Assembly (NCBI GenBank): GCA_902569245.1
Contig: CACFTO010000005.1
Span: 18,172-82,171 of the forward strand
DNA: 64,000 nt
Direction of reading: 5' to 3'
Origin: an uncultured Pelagibacteraceae bacterium
GTDB taxonomy: Bacteria > Pseudomonadota > Alphaproteobacteria > Pelagibacterales > Pelagibacteraceae
Both the position numbers and the translations under genes were made by a program. This document shows, piece by piece, positions 8,307-16,277 of the stretch. Every line of letters starts with the position of its first letter. The stretch's first letter is position 1. The notes below the pieces were generated by a model that saw only the letters and a program-made list of their open reading frames with translations, was not told where the DNA came from and searched no databases.

Positions 8307-9199
8307 TATTTTAAGTACTCTCTTTTTTTAGAAAGTTTAAATCTTCTATAGACTAAAATTAAAACTAATAATAAAAATACAGAGCCTATTCTAAATTCTG
8401 TTCCTAAAATATAATCTGCAAATTCTTCAAAAACACCAAGGCCCATTCCTGACATGGCTACGCCAGGTAAATTTCCTAAACCTGCAACAATTACAATCAT
8501 AAAAGATCTAATTGTGTAAGGTAATCCCATATAAGGGTGTATTGTAAATGTAATCGATATTAGTGCTCCAGCAACTCCACACAAAGCTGCGTTAATTCCA
8601 AAAGTAGCTGCATAAACTTTTTCTGTGTCTACACCTAATATTTTTGCAGCTCTTGCATTTTGAGCAGTTGCTCTAATAGCTCGTCCTAGTTTTGATTTTT
8701 TCATATAAATCACTAATCCAATAGCAAATACTATGCTTATAAATGCTGAGAAAATCTTAGAATTTGGTAATGTTACAGAATTATCAAACAACATAGTTGT
8801 TCCATAACCTGAATTAGCAAGAACAACATCAGCTCCAAATGCAAAATTCATTAATTGCATAAATAAAATACTTATGCCAAATGTTGCAAGAATTGAGATA
8901 AATAGATCTCTATCAACAACTTTATTAATAACTAATTTATAAATAATAACCCCAACAAAATACATTATAATTGGCGAGACTATTACACCCCATGCTGGGT
9001 GAATTCCATAAAGATACATAAAGTATGCAATGTACCCACCTAATATAACAAGATCACCTTGTGCAATATTAATTATATTCATAACTCCCCATTGAAGAGC
9101 CATTCCATATGCAATAAGTGCAAATAATATTCCAAGTAACAATCCGTCTAAGACAGCTTGAACGGTTAACATTGGAACTTGAAATATTAAAAAATCCAT
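8306..9199 (-). CDS. livH: HAAT-type ABC transporter permease LivH (first set)
   Basis: A 297-residue permease of the LivH family with about eight membrane segments. Visible hallmarks are WGVMNIINIAQGDLVILGGY (about residues 32-51), the cytoplasmic loop RATAQNARAAKILGVDTEKVY, and the IVAGLGNLPGVAMSG segment near the C-terminus. It is the first gene after a strong hairpin that separates it from the binding protein gene, and it overlaps livM by one base. It works with LivM, LivG, LivF and the periplasmic binding protein encoded just upstream. Confidence 0.93.
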   Translation of the reverse strand: MDFLIFQVPMLTVQAVLDGLLLGILFALIAYGMALQWGVMNIINIAQGDLVILGGYIAYFMYLYGIHPAWGVIVSPIIMYFVGVIIYKLVINKVVDRDLFISILATFGISILFMQLMNFAFGADVVLANSGYGTTMLFDNSVTLPNSKIFSAFISIVFAIGLVIYMKKSKLGRAIRATAQNARAAKILGVDTEKVYAATFGINAALCGVAGALISITFTIHPYMGLPYTIRSFMIVIVAGLGNLPGVAMSGMGLGVFEEFADYILGTEFRIGSVFLLLVLILVYRRFKLSKKREYLK

Positions 9200-9221
9200 A
9201 AATTTTTAAATGCTTATAAAA

Positions 9222-9249
9222 AAAAGCCCCCTAATGCTAGGGGGCTTTT
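9222..9249 (-). terminator. Hairpin with T-tract between binding-protein gene and livH
   Basis: The stem is a perfect inverted repeat: AGCCCCCTA (9225-9233), loop ATGC (9234-9237), TAGGGGGCT (9238-9246), extended by A/T pairs to 12 bp. On the minus strand it is followed by eight T residues, the form of a Rho-independent terminator. It lies 14 bases after the binding protein stop. Because the transporter genes continue directly downstream with no obvious promoter, it probably works as a partial terminator or 3'-end stabiliser that keeps binding-protein mRNA in excess. The plus strand also has a weaker T-tract. Confidence 0.88.
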
Positions 9250-9262
9250 ATTCTTTTTTATA

Positions 9263-10501
9263 TTATCTGTCTGACCACTTAGGAATTGGGTGAATTAATT
9301 CCGCTGAAGCCCATTTTAATGGAGCTACAACTTTATTTTCACATTTTCCTGCATCATCACACATAACTTGAAATAATACCATTGGCTTATCAACGTTTTG
9401 ACCACCTTCAGCAAATTTTATGTTCCCATAAAAAGTTTGCATGTTAGTAGCAGCAAGAGCGTCTCTGACTTTCTTTTGGTCGAAAGATCCAGCTCTTTCA
9501 AAAGCATCTTTAAACACTAATAAAGCCGCAGAAGACTCTGCTGCTTGGTATGGTGGTGCATAACCAAACTCTTTAGTAAAGTCTGCATCATAAGTCATAC
9601 CATCAGTAAAGAAATCATCTTTATAAGTTAGTGTTTTATGCCATTGAGAAGCACACAAAGCGTATTGTGAATTTGCACCATGTTGCTTAGATAGTTTTGC
9701 AGCATCACAGTGTGTCATTGCTAACATTGGAACATCAACCTTCATTTCAGCAATTTGTCTGATAGCTGTTAACGCGCCTTTTGTGTGCCCTGAAACAACA
9801 AGAACATCTGGTTTAGTTGCTTTAACTTTTGCTAAAGTTGCCGCCATATCATTAAGCTCTTTTGGAAGTTTGTCATCGATTATAATTTTTGATCCTGTTT
9901 CTTTTGCAGCATCTAAAATACCCAATCTAACGTCCTGTGAGAATGCATCTTGCTCAAAAGCTTGTGCAATTCTTACACCTTTTCCACCATTAAGCTCAAC
10001 TGCTGTTCTGATTGCAACATCCAAATATAAGTTCGCTGGTGCCAGCACCGCAAATAAGTATTTGTAACCTTTTGTAAACAAAGATCTTGATGCACCGTTA
10101 GCTTCTACCATTGGAACACCATATTTCTCTGTTACTGGTGCAATCGCTTTAGTCAAACCAGAACTGTAAGGTCCAAGCATAAACTCAACACCATCTTGTG
10201 AAATCAATCTTTCTGCAAGTTGCGCTGCTCTTTTAGGGTTTGACTCATCATCGTAGTAGATAATATCAAACATGTAAGTTTTTCCTCCAACTTTAACACC
10301 ACCCATGCTGTTAATTCTGTCAACGGCCATGTTATAACCGTTTTGAGTATGAACACCATTAGATGAATATTTTCCGGTTAAAGAAATTGCAGCACCTAAT
10401 ATAATTTTATCACCAACAACTTTTGCTAATGAAACAACTGAAGTTGAAAATAAAATTGCTATTGCAGAAACAAATGTAATTATAATTTTTTTAATTTTCA
10501 T
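9263..10501 (-). CDS. Periplasmic substrate-binding protein of HAAT-type ABC transporter
   Basis: A 412-residue periplasmic binding protein of the LivJ/LivK/AmiC type (type I fold). Residues 1-27 are a Sec signal peptide (KIKK, hydrophobic run, ending SLAK) with no lipobox Cys. The mature part opens with IILGAAISLTGKYSSNG, the ligand-binding loop of the family, and has the DDESNPKRAAQLAERLI segment that follows the first strand pair. Four Cys lie in the C-terminal half, including CDDAGKC near 380. It is the first gene of the operon, with a strong GAGGAGAG ribosome-binding site. Ligand unknown: leucine-like amino acids, amides or other small polar compounds are all possible. Confidence 0.92.
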   Translation of the reverse strand: MKIKKIIITFVSAIAILFSTSVVSLAKVVGDKIILGAAISLTGKYSSNGVHTQNGYNMAVDRINSMGGVKVGGKTYMFDIIYYDDESNPKRAAQLAERLISQDGVEFMLGPYSSGLTKAIAPVTEKYGVPMVEANGASRSLFTKGYKYLFAVLAPANLYLDVAIRTAVELNGGKGVRIAQAFEQDAFSQDVRLGILDAAKETGSKIIIDDKLPKELNDMAATLAKVKATKPDVLVVSGHTKGALTAIRQIAEMKVDVPMLAMTHCDAAKLSKQHGANSQYALCASQWHKTLTYKDDFFTDGMTYDADFTKEFGYAPPYQAAESSAALLVFKDAFERAGSFDQKKVRDALAATNMQTFYGNIKFAEGGQNVDKPMVLFQVMCDDAGKCENKVVAPLKWASAELIHPIPKWSDR

Positions 10502-10545
10502 TTCTCTCCTCTTTTATTTATTATTAATTAATTAATTTAAGTCTT

Positions 10546-10574
10546 ATTTAACTAAGAAATTAATTCTTTTGCAA
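10546..10574 (-). promoter_or_regulatory. Candidate promoter for the binding-protein/liv operon
   Basis: On the minus strand TTGCAA (10574-10569) is followed after 17 bases by TTAAAT (10551-10546), a fair sigma-70 match. The expected start near 10539 would give a leader of about 38 bases ending in GAGGAGAG just before the ATG at 10501. No terminator for the upstream lysE-type gene was seen in this gap, so read-through is also possible. Confidence 0.42.
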
Positions 10575-10598
10575 GTAACAGTAGTATCGCATTAACGC

Positions 10599-11213
10599 CT
10601 AATATTGTTGCATAAATGCAATTATAGCTGCTATCACAATTAAAACGCACGCAGAAATTGTGTTTATAACCTTTGCGTTAGCTTTAACCCAAGTAATCAT
10701 TTTATTTGCTAGAATAGCGTAACCAATTAAAGATAAAAAATCTAAAATCACGTATGTGGTTATTAAGATAATAAATTGAGCAACATAATTAGAGTTAAAA
10801 TCAATAAATTGTGGAAAGATAAATGGAAAAAACATCCAAGCCTTAGGGCTTGTGCCAGCAACTAAAAAACCATCTTTGAAAAAAGATAAAAAACTTTTTC
10901 CCAATTTCTCATCAGAATTTATACTTTTTGGTCGGGATTTATAAATATCATAAGCAAGATATAGAATATAAACTATTCCAACCCACTTAAATGTATTAAG
11001 CAACTTAGGATTATCTGAAATAAATGAACCAATAACAAATATAACAAGAGTTGCTTGAATAATATTTGCAGTAACATCTCCTAATGCTGTCCATACACAT
11101 TTCTTAACTCCATAATTCATTGAATATGAAATTATTACTATCCTAGGTGTTCCAGGCGTAATAAACATGAAGAGAATTATTTGGAGAAAAAGGAAATAAT
11201 TTAGAGGAAGCAT
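10599..11213 (-). CDS. LysE/RhtB-family amino acid exporter
   Basis: A 204-residue membrane protein with six predicted segments, of the LysE/RhtB superfamily, which exports lysine, homoserine, threonine and similar amino acids. The family hallmark near the N-terminus is present as FITPGTPRIVIISYSMNYG (about residues 17-35), where most relatives have PGP; the mid-protein GTSPKAWMFFPFIFPQF matches the family NPKAxxFF motif with Ser for Asn. The upstream gap holds two inverted repeats that could be its operators. It is the gene just before the liv operon on the same strand, 97 bases apart. Confidence 0.85.
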   Translation of the reverse strand: MLPLNYFLFLQIILFMFITPGTPRIVIISYSMNYGVKKCVWTALGDVTANIIQATLVIFVIGSFISDNPKLLNTFKWVGIVYILYLAYDIYKSRPKSINSDEKLGKSFLSFFKDGFLVAGTSPKAWMFFPFIFPQFIDFNSNYVAQFIILITTYVILDFLSLIGYAILANKMITWVKANAKVINTISACVLIVIAAIIAFMQQY

Positions 11214-11214
11214 C

Positions 11215-11267
11215 TTAGGATAGTCCTAAAAAACCGGGAGCTAAAGATGGCTAGATAGGACTATCTA
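11215..11267. promoter_or_regulatory. Paired inverted repeats upstream of the LysE-type exporter
   Basis: Two dyads lie in the divergent gap: TTAGGA-TAG-TCCTAA at 11215-11229, touching the exporter start codon, and TAGATAG-GA-CTATCTA at 11252-11267. The ten bases GATAGTCCTA at 11219-11228 recur exactly in inverse orientation at 11256-11265. A weak -10 element for the minus strand (GATAAT, 11281-11276) sits just upstream of the second dyad, which would place that dyad at the transcription start. The layout fits a repressor binding two sites, or an RNA hairpin in the leader; neither can be proved here. Confidence 0.45.
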
Positions 11268-11333
11268 AAAGTGATATTATCATAGGCATTAATATTTGCA
11301 TTAAAATTTATTTAGAGTTTTGCTGAAAAATCT

Positions 11334-11633
11334 ATGAAAAAAAGTCACAGGCCTACAACCAAAGTCAAAAATCCTGAGCCAAAACCAGGAAGTCCAGACT
11401 GGGTTATCTGGGCAGCATGGGCTGACAGAATAACATTCGAGGAAATAGAAAAAAAAACAGGCAAAACTGAAGCCGATGTAATTAAGATAATGAGAAGAAA
11501 TCTCAAAACCTCATCTTTCAGGTTATGGAGAAAAAGAGTAAATTCACAAAGTATTAAACATAGAAAAAAATTTGAATATTCAAGAAAACAAATAAGAGTA
11601 AAAATTAAGAAAAATGAAATTCTTAACTGGTAA
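11334..11633 (+). CDS. DUF2805 / TIGR03643-type small protein
   Basis: A 99-residue basic protein matching a family of unknown function (DUF2805, TIGR03643). The recognisable core is PDWVIWAAWADRITFEEIEKKTG (about residues 20-42), then EADVIKIMRRNLKTSSFRLWRKRV, which looks like a helix-turn-helix-like pair of helices rich in Arg and Lys. That might mean nucleic-acid binding, but no experiment is known to me. The C-terminal third is lysine- and arginine-rich. It is followed 28 bases later by a glutaredoxin gene on the same strand and is divergent from the LysE-type exporter. Confidence 0.75.
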   Translation: MKKSHRPTTKVKNPEPKPGSPDWVIWAAWADRITFEEIEKKTGKTEADVIKIMRRNLKTSSFRLWRKRVNSQSIKHRKKFEYSRKQIRVKIKKNEILNW

Positions 11634-11661
11634 ATTAGCAAAATATAATTATATCTAAGGT

Positions 11662-11916
11662 ATGAAAAATATAACTATGTATTCAGGCCCGATGTGCGCC
11701 TTTTGTGATGCTGCAAAAAGATTGTTGAATAGAAATAATCTTGAATACAAAGTGATTGATGTATCAACTGGTCCAGATTTAAGAGATGAAATGATTAAAA
11801 AAGCAAATGGAAAACGTACAATTCCTCAAATCTTTTTTAATGATGAACATATTGGTGGTTATCAAGAACTTAGAGATCTAGAAAAAAATGGTACTTTAGA
11901 AGCATCTTTAAAGTAA
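11662..11916 (+). CDS. grxC: Glutaredoxin 3-type (GrxC)
   Basis: An 84-residue single-domain glutaredoxin, which uses glutathione to reduce disulphides and mixed disulphides in the cytoplasm. The dithiol active site is C12-A-F-C15 (CPYC in E. coli Grx1 and Grx3). The glutathione-binding TIPQIFF with its cis-Pro lies at about residues 54-60, and the GGYQEL (family GGxxDL) loop follows. Length is exactly that of GrxC. It ends one base before the end of the convergent DUF1479 gene, so the two messages have no room for a terminator between them. Confidence 0.93.
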   Translation: MKNITMYSGPMCAFCDAAKRLLNRNNLEYKVIDVSTGPDLRDEMIKKANGKRTIPQIFFNDEHIGGYQELRDLEKNGTLEASLK

Positions 11917-11917
11917 A

Positions 11918-13153
11918 TTAATTCCAATCTATCAAACCTAGTTGTTTTTTTGCTAATTCACTTAAATCATTAATTTTAGTTCTTCCTTTATAATTAACTT
12001 CGTAGTCCTCAGCGGCAAAATCTGGTGGACTTTTACCTTCGATAAATTTTTTTGATTGTTTTTTTATGTAATTAATATTTTTTTTACAATATGGAGTTGC
12101 TCCTACATATACAACATTTGAAAAAGTTTTACCCAAATGTTTTTCTTCAACAGCATGCACAACATCGGGGTGCCACCAAATAGTATCTCCAGGATACATT
12201 TTTGGAATTGAAATTAAACCTTTTAACAATAAGCTATGATATTTTTCATTTATCGATAAAGCTTTTCCTGCTTTTGAACCACATAACTCATTTTCAGGCA
12301 CATCATCTAGTAAAGCTCTTGTTAACACATATGCCATTCCTTTAGCGATAGGAATTAATTGTAAAGTTCCATCATTTGGACCTTGCTCTGTTAAAGCGGT
12401 CCATCCTTGGAATGTTCTAAATACATGCGCTACCGCAGGTGACTCAAATTCAATTGTTTCATCTCTATATTTTGCATCAAACGGATTATAATTTTCGAAA
12501 TTATCTGAAAAAATATCATTATAAATTTTTTGATATGCATTATCGGTCCATCTTTCAATCGATCCAGCATCGCAATGTGGTGATAACCCCAATGTATCGT
12601 CTCCTGGTTCTCTTCTTCTCACTCGATCCGCGTACACAAGTTCTTTATTTGGATCAAAAACACTTTTATCCTTATACTTATAATTCCAAAGATTATTTAG
12701 CCATTTTTTAACCTTTTCCATTTCTTGAGAGTGTCTAATTTCTGATTGTGCTTTAGACCAATACAATCCGAAAATTTGAGGTTTTCCTGATTTGAGCTCA
12801 CTAAAATATTTATCTATACCTATTTTTTTTTTTTGATCTTCAAAATAATTGTTTTCTAAAACATATTGATCTAGATTTTTATTAAGATCTTTCATTTTTT
12901 TTTCACCAAAAACATTTCTTATTATTACACAACCACGTTTCAGAACCTTCTCATTAATAGTCCTTTCATTTTCGATTAAAATATTTTTAAATTCTATTTC
13001 TGGGATAATCGAATTCTCAAAACGTTTAATTAACTCAACTTCTTTTTTGATATATTTCTCAATATTTTTAAAATTACTTAAATGATTTTTCGACTTATTT
13101 TTTAACTTGATTTTTTCAGAGATGATCTTGTTTTGTATTTCAATTATATTCAT
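11918..13153 (-). CDS. DUF1479 family protein, putative Fe(II)/2-oxoglutarate dioxygenase
   Basis: A 411-residue protein resembling YbiU and other DUF1479 members, a family with the double-stranded beta-helix fold of iron/2-oxoglutarate oxygenases. The probable iron ligands are H193 and D195 in LSPHCDAGSIERW and H333 in WWHPDVVHAVE. The N-terminal 90 residues are helical and charged and end in RGCVIIRNVFGE. Substrate unknown; fungal and bacterial relatives are often annotated without function. It is the last gene of a seven-gene minus-strand run that starts with dadA, 13 bases after msrB. Confidence 0.8.
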   Translation of the reverse strand: MNIIEIQNKIISEKIKLKNKSKNHLSNFKNIEKYIKKEVELIKRFENSIIPEIEFKNILIENERTINEKVLKRGCVIIRNVFGEKKMKDLNKNLDQYVLENNYFEDQKKKIGIDKYFSELKSGKPQIFGLYWSKAQSEIRHSQEMEKVKKWLNNLWNYKYKDKSVFDPNKELVYADRVRRREPGDDTLGLSPHCDAGSIERWTDNAYQKIYNDIFSDNFENYNPFDAKYRDETIEFESPAVAHVFRTFQGWTALTEQGPNDGTLQLIPIAKGMAYVLTRALLDDVPENELCGSKAGKALSINEKYHSLLLKGLISIPKMYPGDTIWWHPDVVHAVEEKHLGKTFSNVVYVGATPYCKKNINYIKKQSKKFIEGKSPPDFAAEDYEVNYKGRTKINDLSELAKKQLGLIDWN

Positions 13154-13166
13154 AATTTGAAATCAA

Positions 13167-13535
13167 TTATTTAGGTTTAAAAACTAAGCAAACTCCATTA
13201 TTACAGTATCTTTTTCCTGTTGGTTGTGGGCCATCATCAAATATATGGCCGTGATGTCCTCCACATTTCTTGCAATGGTACTCGGTTCTGGCATAACCGA
13301 TATGATAATCTGTTGTAGTTTCAAATGCATCAGGTAGAGACTCATAAAATGATGGCCAACCAGAGCCACTTTCATACTTTGTATTAGAGTCAAACAATTT
13401 CACTCCACAGTTTGCACAATGATAACTCCCCTCTCTCTTTTCAAAATTAAGTTCGCTTGAACCTGGTGGCTCTGTTGCTTCTTCAAATAATACTTTATTT
13501 TGTTGATGAGTTAAATTTGGATTATTTTTTGTCAT
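13167..13535 (-). CDS. msrB: Peptide-methionine (R)-S-oxide reductase MsrB
   Basis: A 122-residue MsrB, which reduces methionine-R-sulfoxide in oxidised proteins. The structural zinc site is complete (C40 and C43 in HCANCG, C88 and C91 in HCKKCG), the substrate loop SGSGWPSF is at about 56-63, and the catalytic Cys is C111 in GKRYCNNG. The residue after it departs from the common RYCINSAAL; an extra Cys at 116 might serve in regeneration. No signal peptide, so cytoplasmic. It overlaps the end of the deacetylase-family gene by 14 bases. Confidence 0.93.
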   Translation of the reverse strand: MTKNNPNLTHQQNKVLFEEATEPPGSSELNFEKREGSYHCANCGVKLFDSNTKYESGSGWPSFYESLPDAFETTTDYHIGYARTEYHCKKCGGHHGHIFDDGPQPTGKRYCNNGVCLVFKPK

Positions 13536-14427
13536 TTAAATATTTAGCACAATTTTTATGCAAACTTGCATGTAATTCAATAAGTTTTTTAAAGTCTTTA
13601 TTGTAACCACCACCTAAAACTCCACAAATAGGAACTCTTCTTGTAAAAAAGTTTTTAATAACCATCTCGTCTCTTTTATTAATTCCTTTGTCAGTAATGC
13701 ACAACTTACCTAATCTATCATCTAAATGAATGTCAACTCCTGCGATATAAAAAACAAAATCAAAATTAAAATCGTTTAAAAAAATTAAATTTTGTTTTAA
13801 AATATCTAAATACTGATCATCTTCCATATTTTGTTCAAGTTCAATGTCCAGATCACTTTTTGATTTAATCGGTGGATAATTTACTTTTGTGTGCATACTA
13901 AATGTAAAAACGTTATTTTCATTTTTAAATATTTCTGAATTTCCATTACCTTGGTGAACATCTAAATCAACTATAAGGATTTTGTTAGCCAACCCTCTAT
14001 TCAAAAGATATTTTGCAGCAACAGCCACATCATTAAAAACACAAAAACCAGCTCCCTCGTCATAAATAGCATGATGACTTCCACCAGCTGTATTACAAGC
14101 TATTCCATAATTAATTGCTAATTTAGAGGCCAATACGGTTCCGCCTGTTGCAACTAAAGATCTTCTGACCACACTATCAACTAAAGGGAAACCTATTTTT
14201 TTAACCAATCTTTGCTCTAATGTTTTATTTTTAATTTTTAAAATATACTCCTCCGAGTGAACCTCTTTAAGTGTATCTACTGAGCATGGATCAGGTTTAT
14301 AAAACTTCTTAACCACCTTTTCTTTTTTAAGAAAACTTGCTAATTCACCAAACTTTTTAATTGGAAATTTATTATCATCACCAATTTTTGCTTCATAATC
14401 AGGGTGATTTACAACTGGTAATTCCAC
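13522..14427 (-). CDS. Histone deacetylase-superfamily protein (class IV-like)
   Basis: A 301-residue zinc hydrolase of the arginase/deacetylase fold. Zinc ligands can be read as D156 and H158 in VDLDVHQGNG and D232 in AGVDIHLDDRLG; the His pair of the charge relay is H118-H119 in GGSHHA, and the GGGYN near residue 280 holds the catalytic Tyr. The opening NHPDYEAKIGDDNKFPIKKF and the AGVD...DRLGKL motif are closest to HDAC11-like (class IV) and bacterial acetoin-utilisation or acetylpolyamine amidohydrolase proteins. Bacteria have no histones, so acetylated proteins or small acetyl-amines are likelier substrates. It lies 1 base after the hydroxyacid dehydrogenase gene. Confidence 0.85.
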   Translation of the reverse strand: MELPVVNHPDYEAKIGDDNKFPIKKFGELASFLKKEKVVKKFYKPDPCSVDTLKEVHSEEYILKIKNKTLEQRLVKKIGFPLVDSVVRRSLVATGGTVLASKLAINYGIACNTAGGSHHAIYDEGAGFCVFNDVAVAAKYLLNRGLANKILIVDLDVHQGNGNSEIFKNENNVFTFSMHTKVNYPPIKSKSDLDIELEQNMEDDQYLDILKQNLIFLNDFNFDFVFYIAGVDIHLDDRLGKLCITDKGINKRDEMVIKNFFTRRVPICGVLGGGYNKDFKKLIELHASLHKNCAKYLNDKK

Positions 14428-14428
14428 T

Positions 14429-15379
14429 TTACTTTATTTCTCGAATAGGCTTACCAGCAACACAGGCTTCTAAATTCTCAATCATTTGTGTATAGAAAAT
14501 AGAATAATTTTCAGCTGTGACGTAACCTACGTGTGGAAGCAAAAGTGCGTTAGGCACAAATCTCAATTTATGACCACTGGGTAGAGGTTCTTTATCATAA
14601 ACATCGATACCAGCTCCAGCAATTACATTAGTTGAAAGAGCTATAATTAAATCGTCTTCGTTTACAATCGGACCTCTTGAAGTATTAATTAGAAAAGCAG
14701 TTTTTTTCATTTTATCAAATTCAGCAAGTTTGATACAATCCTTGTATCTTTCGCCTCCCTGAACATGAATTGAAATAAAGTCAGAGTTTTGAATAAGATC
14801 CTCTTTGCTAGATGGCAAAACATCAAGTTCTTTACACTTATCTAGACTTAAATTTTCACTCCAAGCCATAACTTGCATGCCAAAAGCTTTTGCTATTTTA
14901 GCAACTTGGTATCCAACTTTTCCTAAACCAATAACTCCTAAAATTTTACCTTTTAATTCTATGCCTACCGTTGTCTGCCAATAACCTTGATACATATTAT
15001 CAACCTCAACTTTAATATTCCTTGCAAGGCCTAAGATTAAAGCCCATGTTAACTCGCATGTTGGATTTGAATTAATTTCAGTTCCAGTAACAATAATTTT
15101 TGCTTTCTTTGCTGCCTCTAGATCTATTGCTTTATTTCTCATTCCGCTTGTTGAAATATATTTTAGTTTTTTTAAATTTTTAATGAGATTTGAACTTATT
15201 ATAGTTCTCTCCCTCATGATAAGCAGAGCTTCAAATTCTTTTAATTTTTCAATAGCATCATCTTCATTTTCAAAAGGTTCGCTAAAAATCTCAATATCAA
15301 ACCTTGATGAAAGATTTTTCAAATCTATAAATTCTTGAGCAACGTTTTGATAATCGTCTAAAATGGCTACCTTAAGCAT
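14429..15379 (-). CDS. D-isomer-specific 2-hydroxyacid dehydrogenase
   Basis: A 316-residue NAD-dependent dehydrogenase related to phosphoglycerate and hydroxypyruvate dehydrogenases. It has the Rossmann motif GVIGLGKVGYQVAK, the catalytic Arg in NTSRGPIVNEDDLI, Glu in DVYDKEPLP and His in LLLPHVGYVT. I chose the ATG at 15379 (MLKVAILDDYQN), which overlaps the upstream EamA gene by 8 bases; a start at 15415 would add 12 residues not conserved in the family. It could reduce 2-oxo acids made by the neighbouring DadA, or oxidise D-2-hydroxy acids; substrate is not readable. Confidence 0.88.
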   Translation of the reverse strand: MLKVAILDDYQNVAQEFIDLKNLSSRFDIEIFSEPFENEDDAIEKLKEFEALLIMRERTIISSNLIKNLKKLKYISTSGMRNKAIDLEAAKKAKIIVTGTEINSNPTCELTWALILGLARNIKVEVDNMYQGYWQTTVGIELKGKILGVIGLGKVGYQVAKIAKAFGMQVMAWSENLSLDKCKELDVLPSSKEDLIQNSDFISIHVQGGERYKDCIKLAEFDKMKKTAFLINTSRGPIVNEDDLIIALSTNVIAGAGIDVYDKEPLPSGHKLRFVPNALLLPHVGYVTAENYSIFYTQMIENLEACVAGKPIREIK

Positions 15380-16277
15380 TTTGAGTTTTTTTGTTTGAGA
15401 TTGTAATACCAGCAATTATAAAAATTGCACCTAAGAAATGATAAAATAAAATTTTTTCATTGAAAATTATCATAGCCATTATTGCACCTAGAATTGGCAT
15501 CAAATGAAGAAAAACTCCAGATCTATTAGCGCCAATAAGTTTTACACCTTTTATCCAAAACAGAAATGAGATTAGACCAGGGAAAAAAACAACATAGAAT
15601 AAAACTAAATAAAAAGAGGATTGTAATTTGATTACACTGCCCAAACTATAATCAATAAAATACATTGGTATAAGAAAAATTACTCCAAAAGTAATAACAA
15701 CCTGTAATAAAGAAATTGGCGATAGATTGAATTCCTTTTTTTTCAAAAGAGCCGAATAAAGTGACCATGCAAACATTGCAATTAATGCAAAAATGTCTCC
15801 TTTGTTAAAAGACAAATTTAATAAATTGTTTAAATTTGCTTTAGTTATTATAAAAAAAACACCTGTAAGTGAGAGAAATACTCCTATTATTTGAAATGAA
15901 TTTGTTTTCTCAATTCTAAGTAAAGATGAAAATAATATAATCATAACTGGCACTGTTGATATCATAAGCACTCCAGTAATAACTTGGGTATGTCTCAGCG
16001 AGTAAAAAAGAGCTGAATTAAAAACTGTCACAGCCAAAATTCCTAACAATGAAAATAAAAAAATATTATCTATTATAATTTTTTTGTTATTTAATAATTC
16101 TTTATAAGTGAACGGAAGTAAAACTAACCAAGCCAAAAACCATCTATAAAAATTTAAAGATATCGGTGGAATATCAATAATACTTGCAGCTTTTCCTACT
16201 ATAAAATTTCCTGCCCAAAATAAACAAGCTAAAACCAAATAAAGAGAGGCTAAATATAAAGGGCTAAGTGTTTTCAT
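15372..16277 (-). CDS. EamA/DMT-family transporter
   Basis: A 301-residue inner-membrane protein with ten predicted segments in two EamA repeats (the first around residues 10-140, the second around 155-295), of the drug/metabolite transporter superfamily. Typical family features include the early LVLACLFWAGNFIVGK and, in the second repeat, FAWSLYSALLKK and the late FNEKILFYHFLGAIFIIAGI. Members export amino acids or metabolites. It overlaps the oxidoreductase gene by 14 bases and the hydroxyacid dehydrogenase by 8, so it may export or import an intermediate of that pathway. Confidence 0.88.
   Translation of the reverse strand: MKTLSPLYLASLYLVLACLFWAGNFIVGKAASIIDIPPISLNFYRWFLAWLVLLPFTYKELLNNKKIIIDNIFLFSLLGILAVTVFNSALFYSLRHTQVITGVLMISTVPVMIILFSSLLRIEKTNSFQIIGVFLSLTGVFFIITKANLNNLLNLSFNKGDIFALIAMFAWSLYSALLKKKEFNLSPISLLQVVITFGVIFLIPMYFIDYSLGSVIKLQSSFYLVLFYVVFFPGLISFLFWIKGVKLIGANRSGVFLHLMPILGAIMAMIIFNEKILFYHFLGAIFIIAGITISNKKTQNA

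Noticed and set aside
11345..11641. 98-codon minus-strand open frame opposite the DUF2805 gene
   Set aside because: The plus-strand frame matches a known family; the hydrophobic antisense product comes from Lys/Arg-rich codons read backwards.
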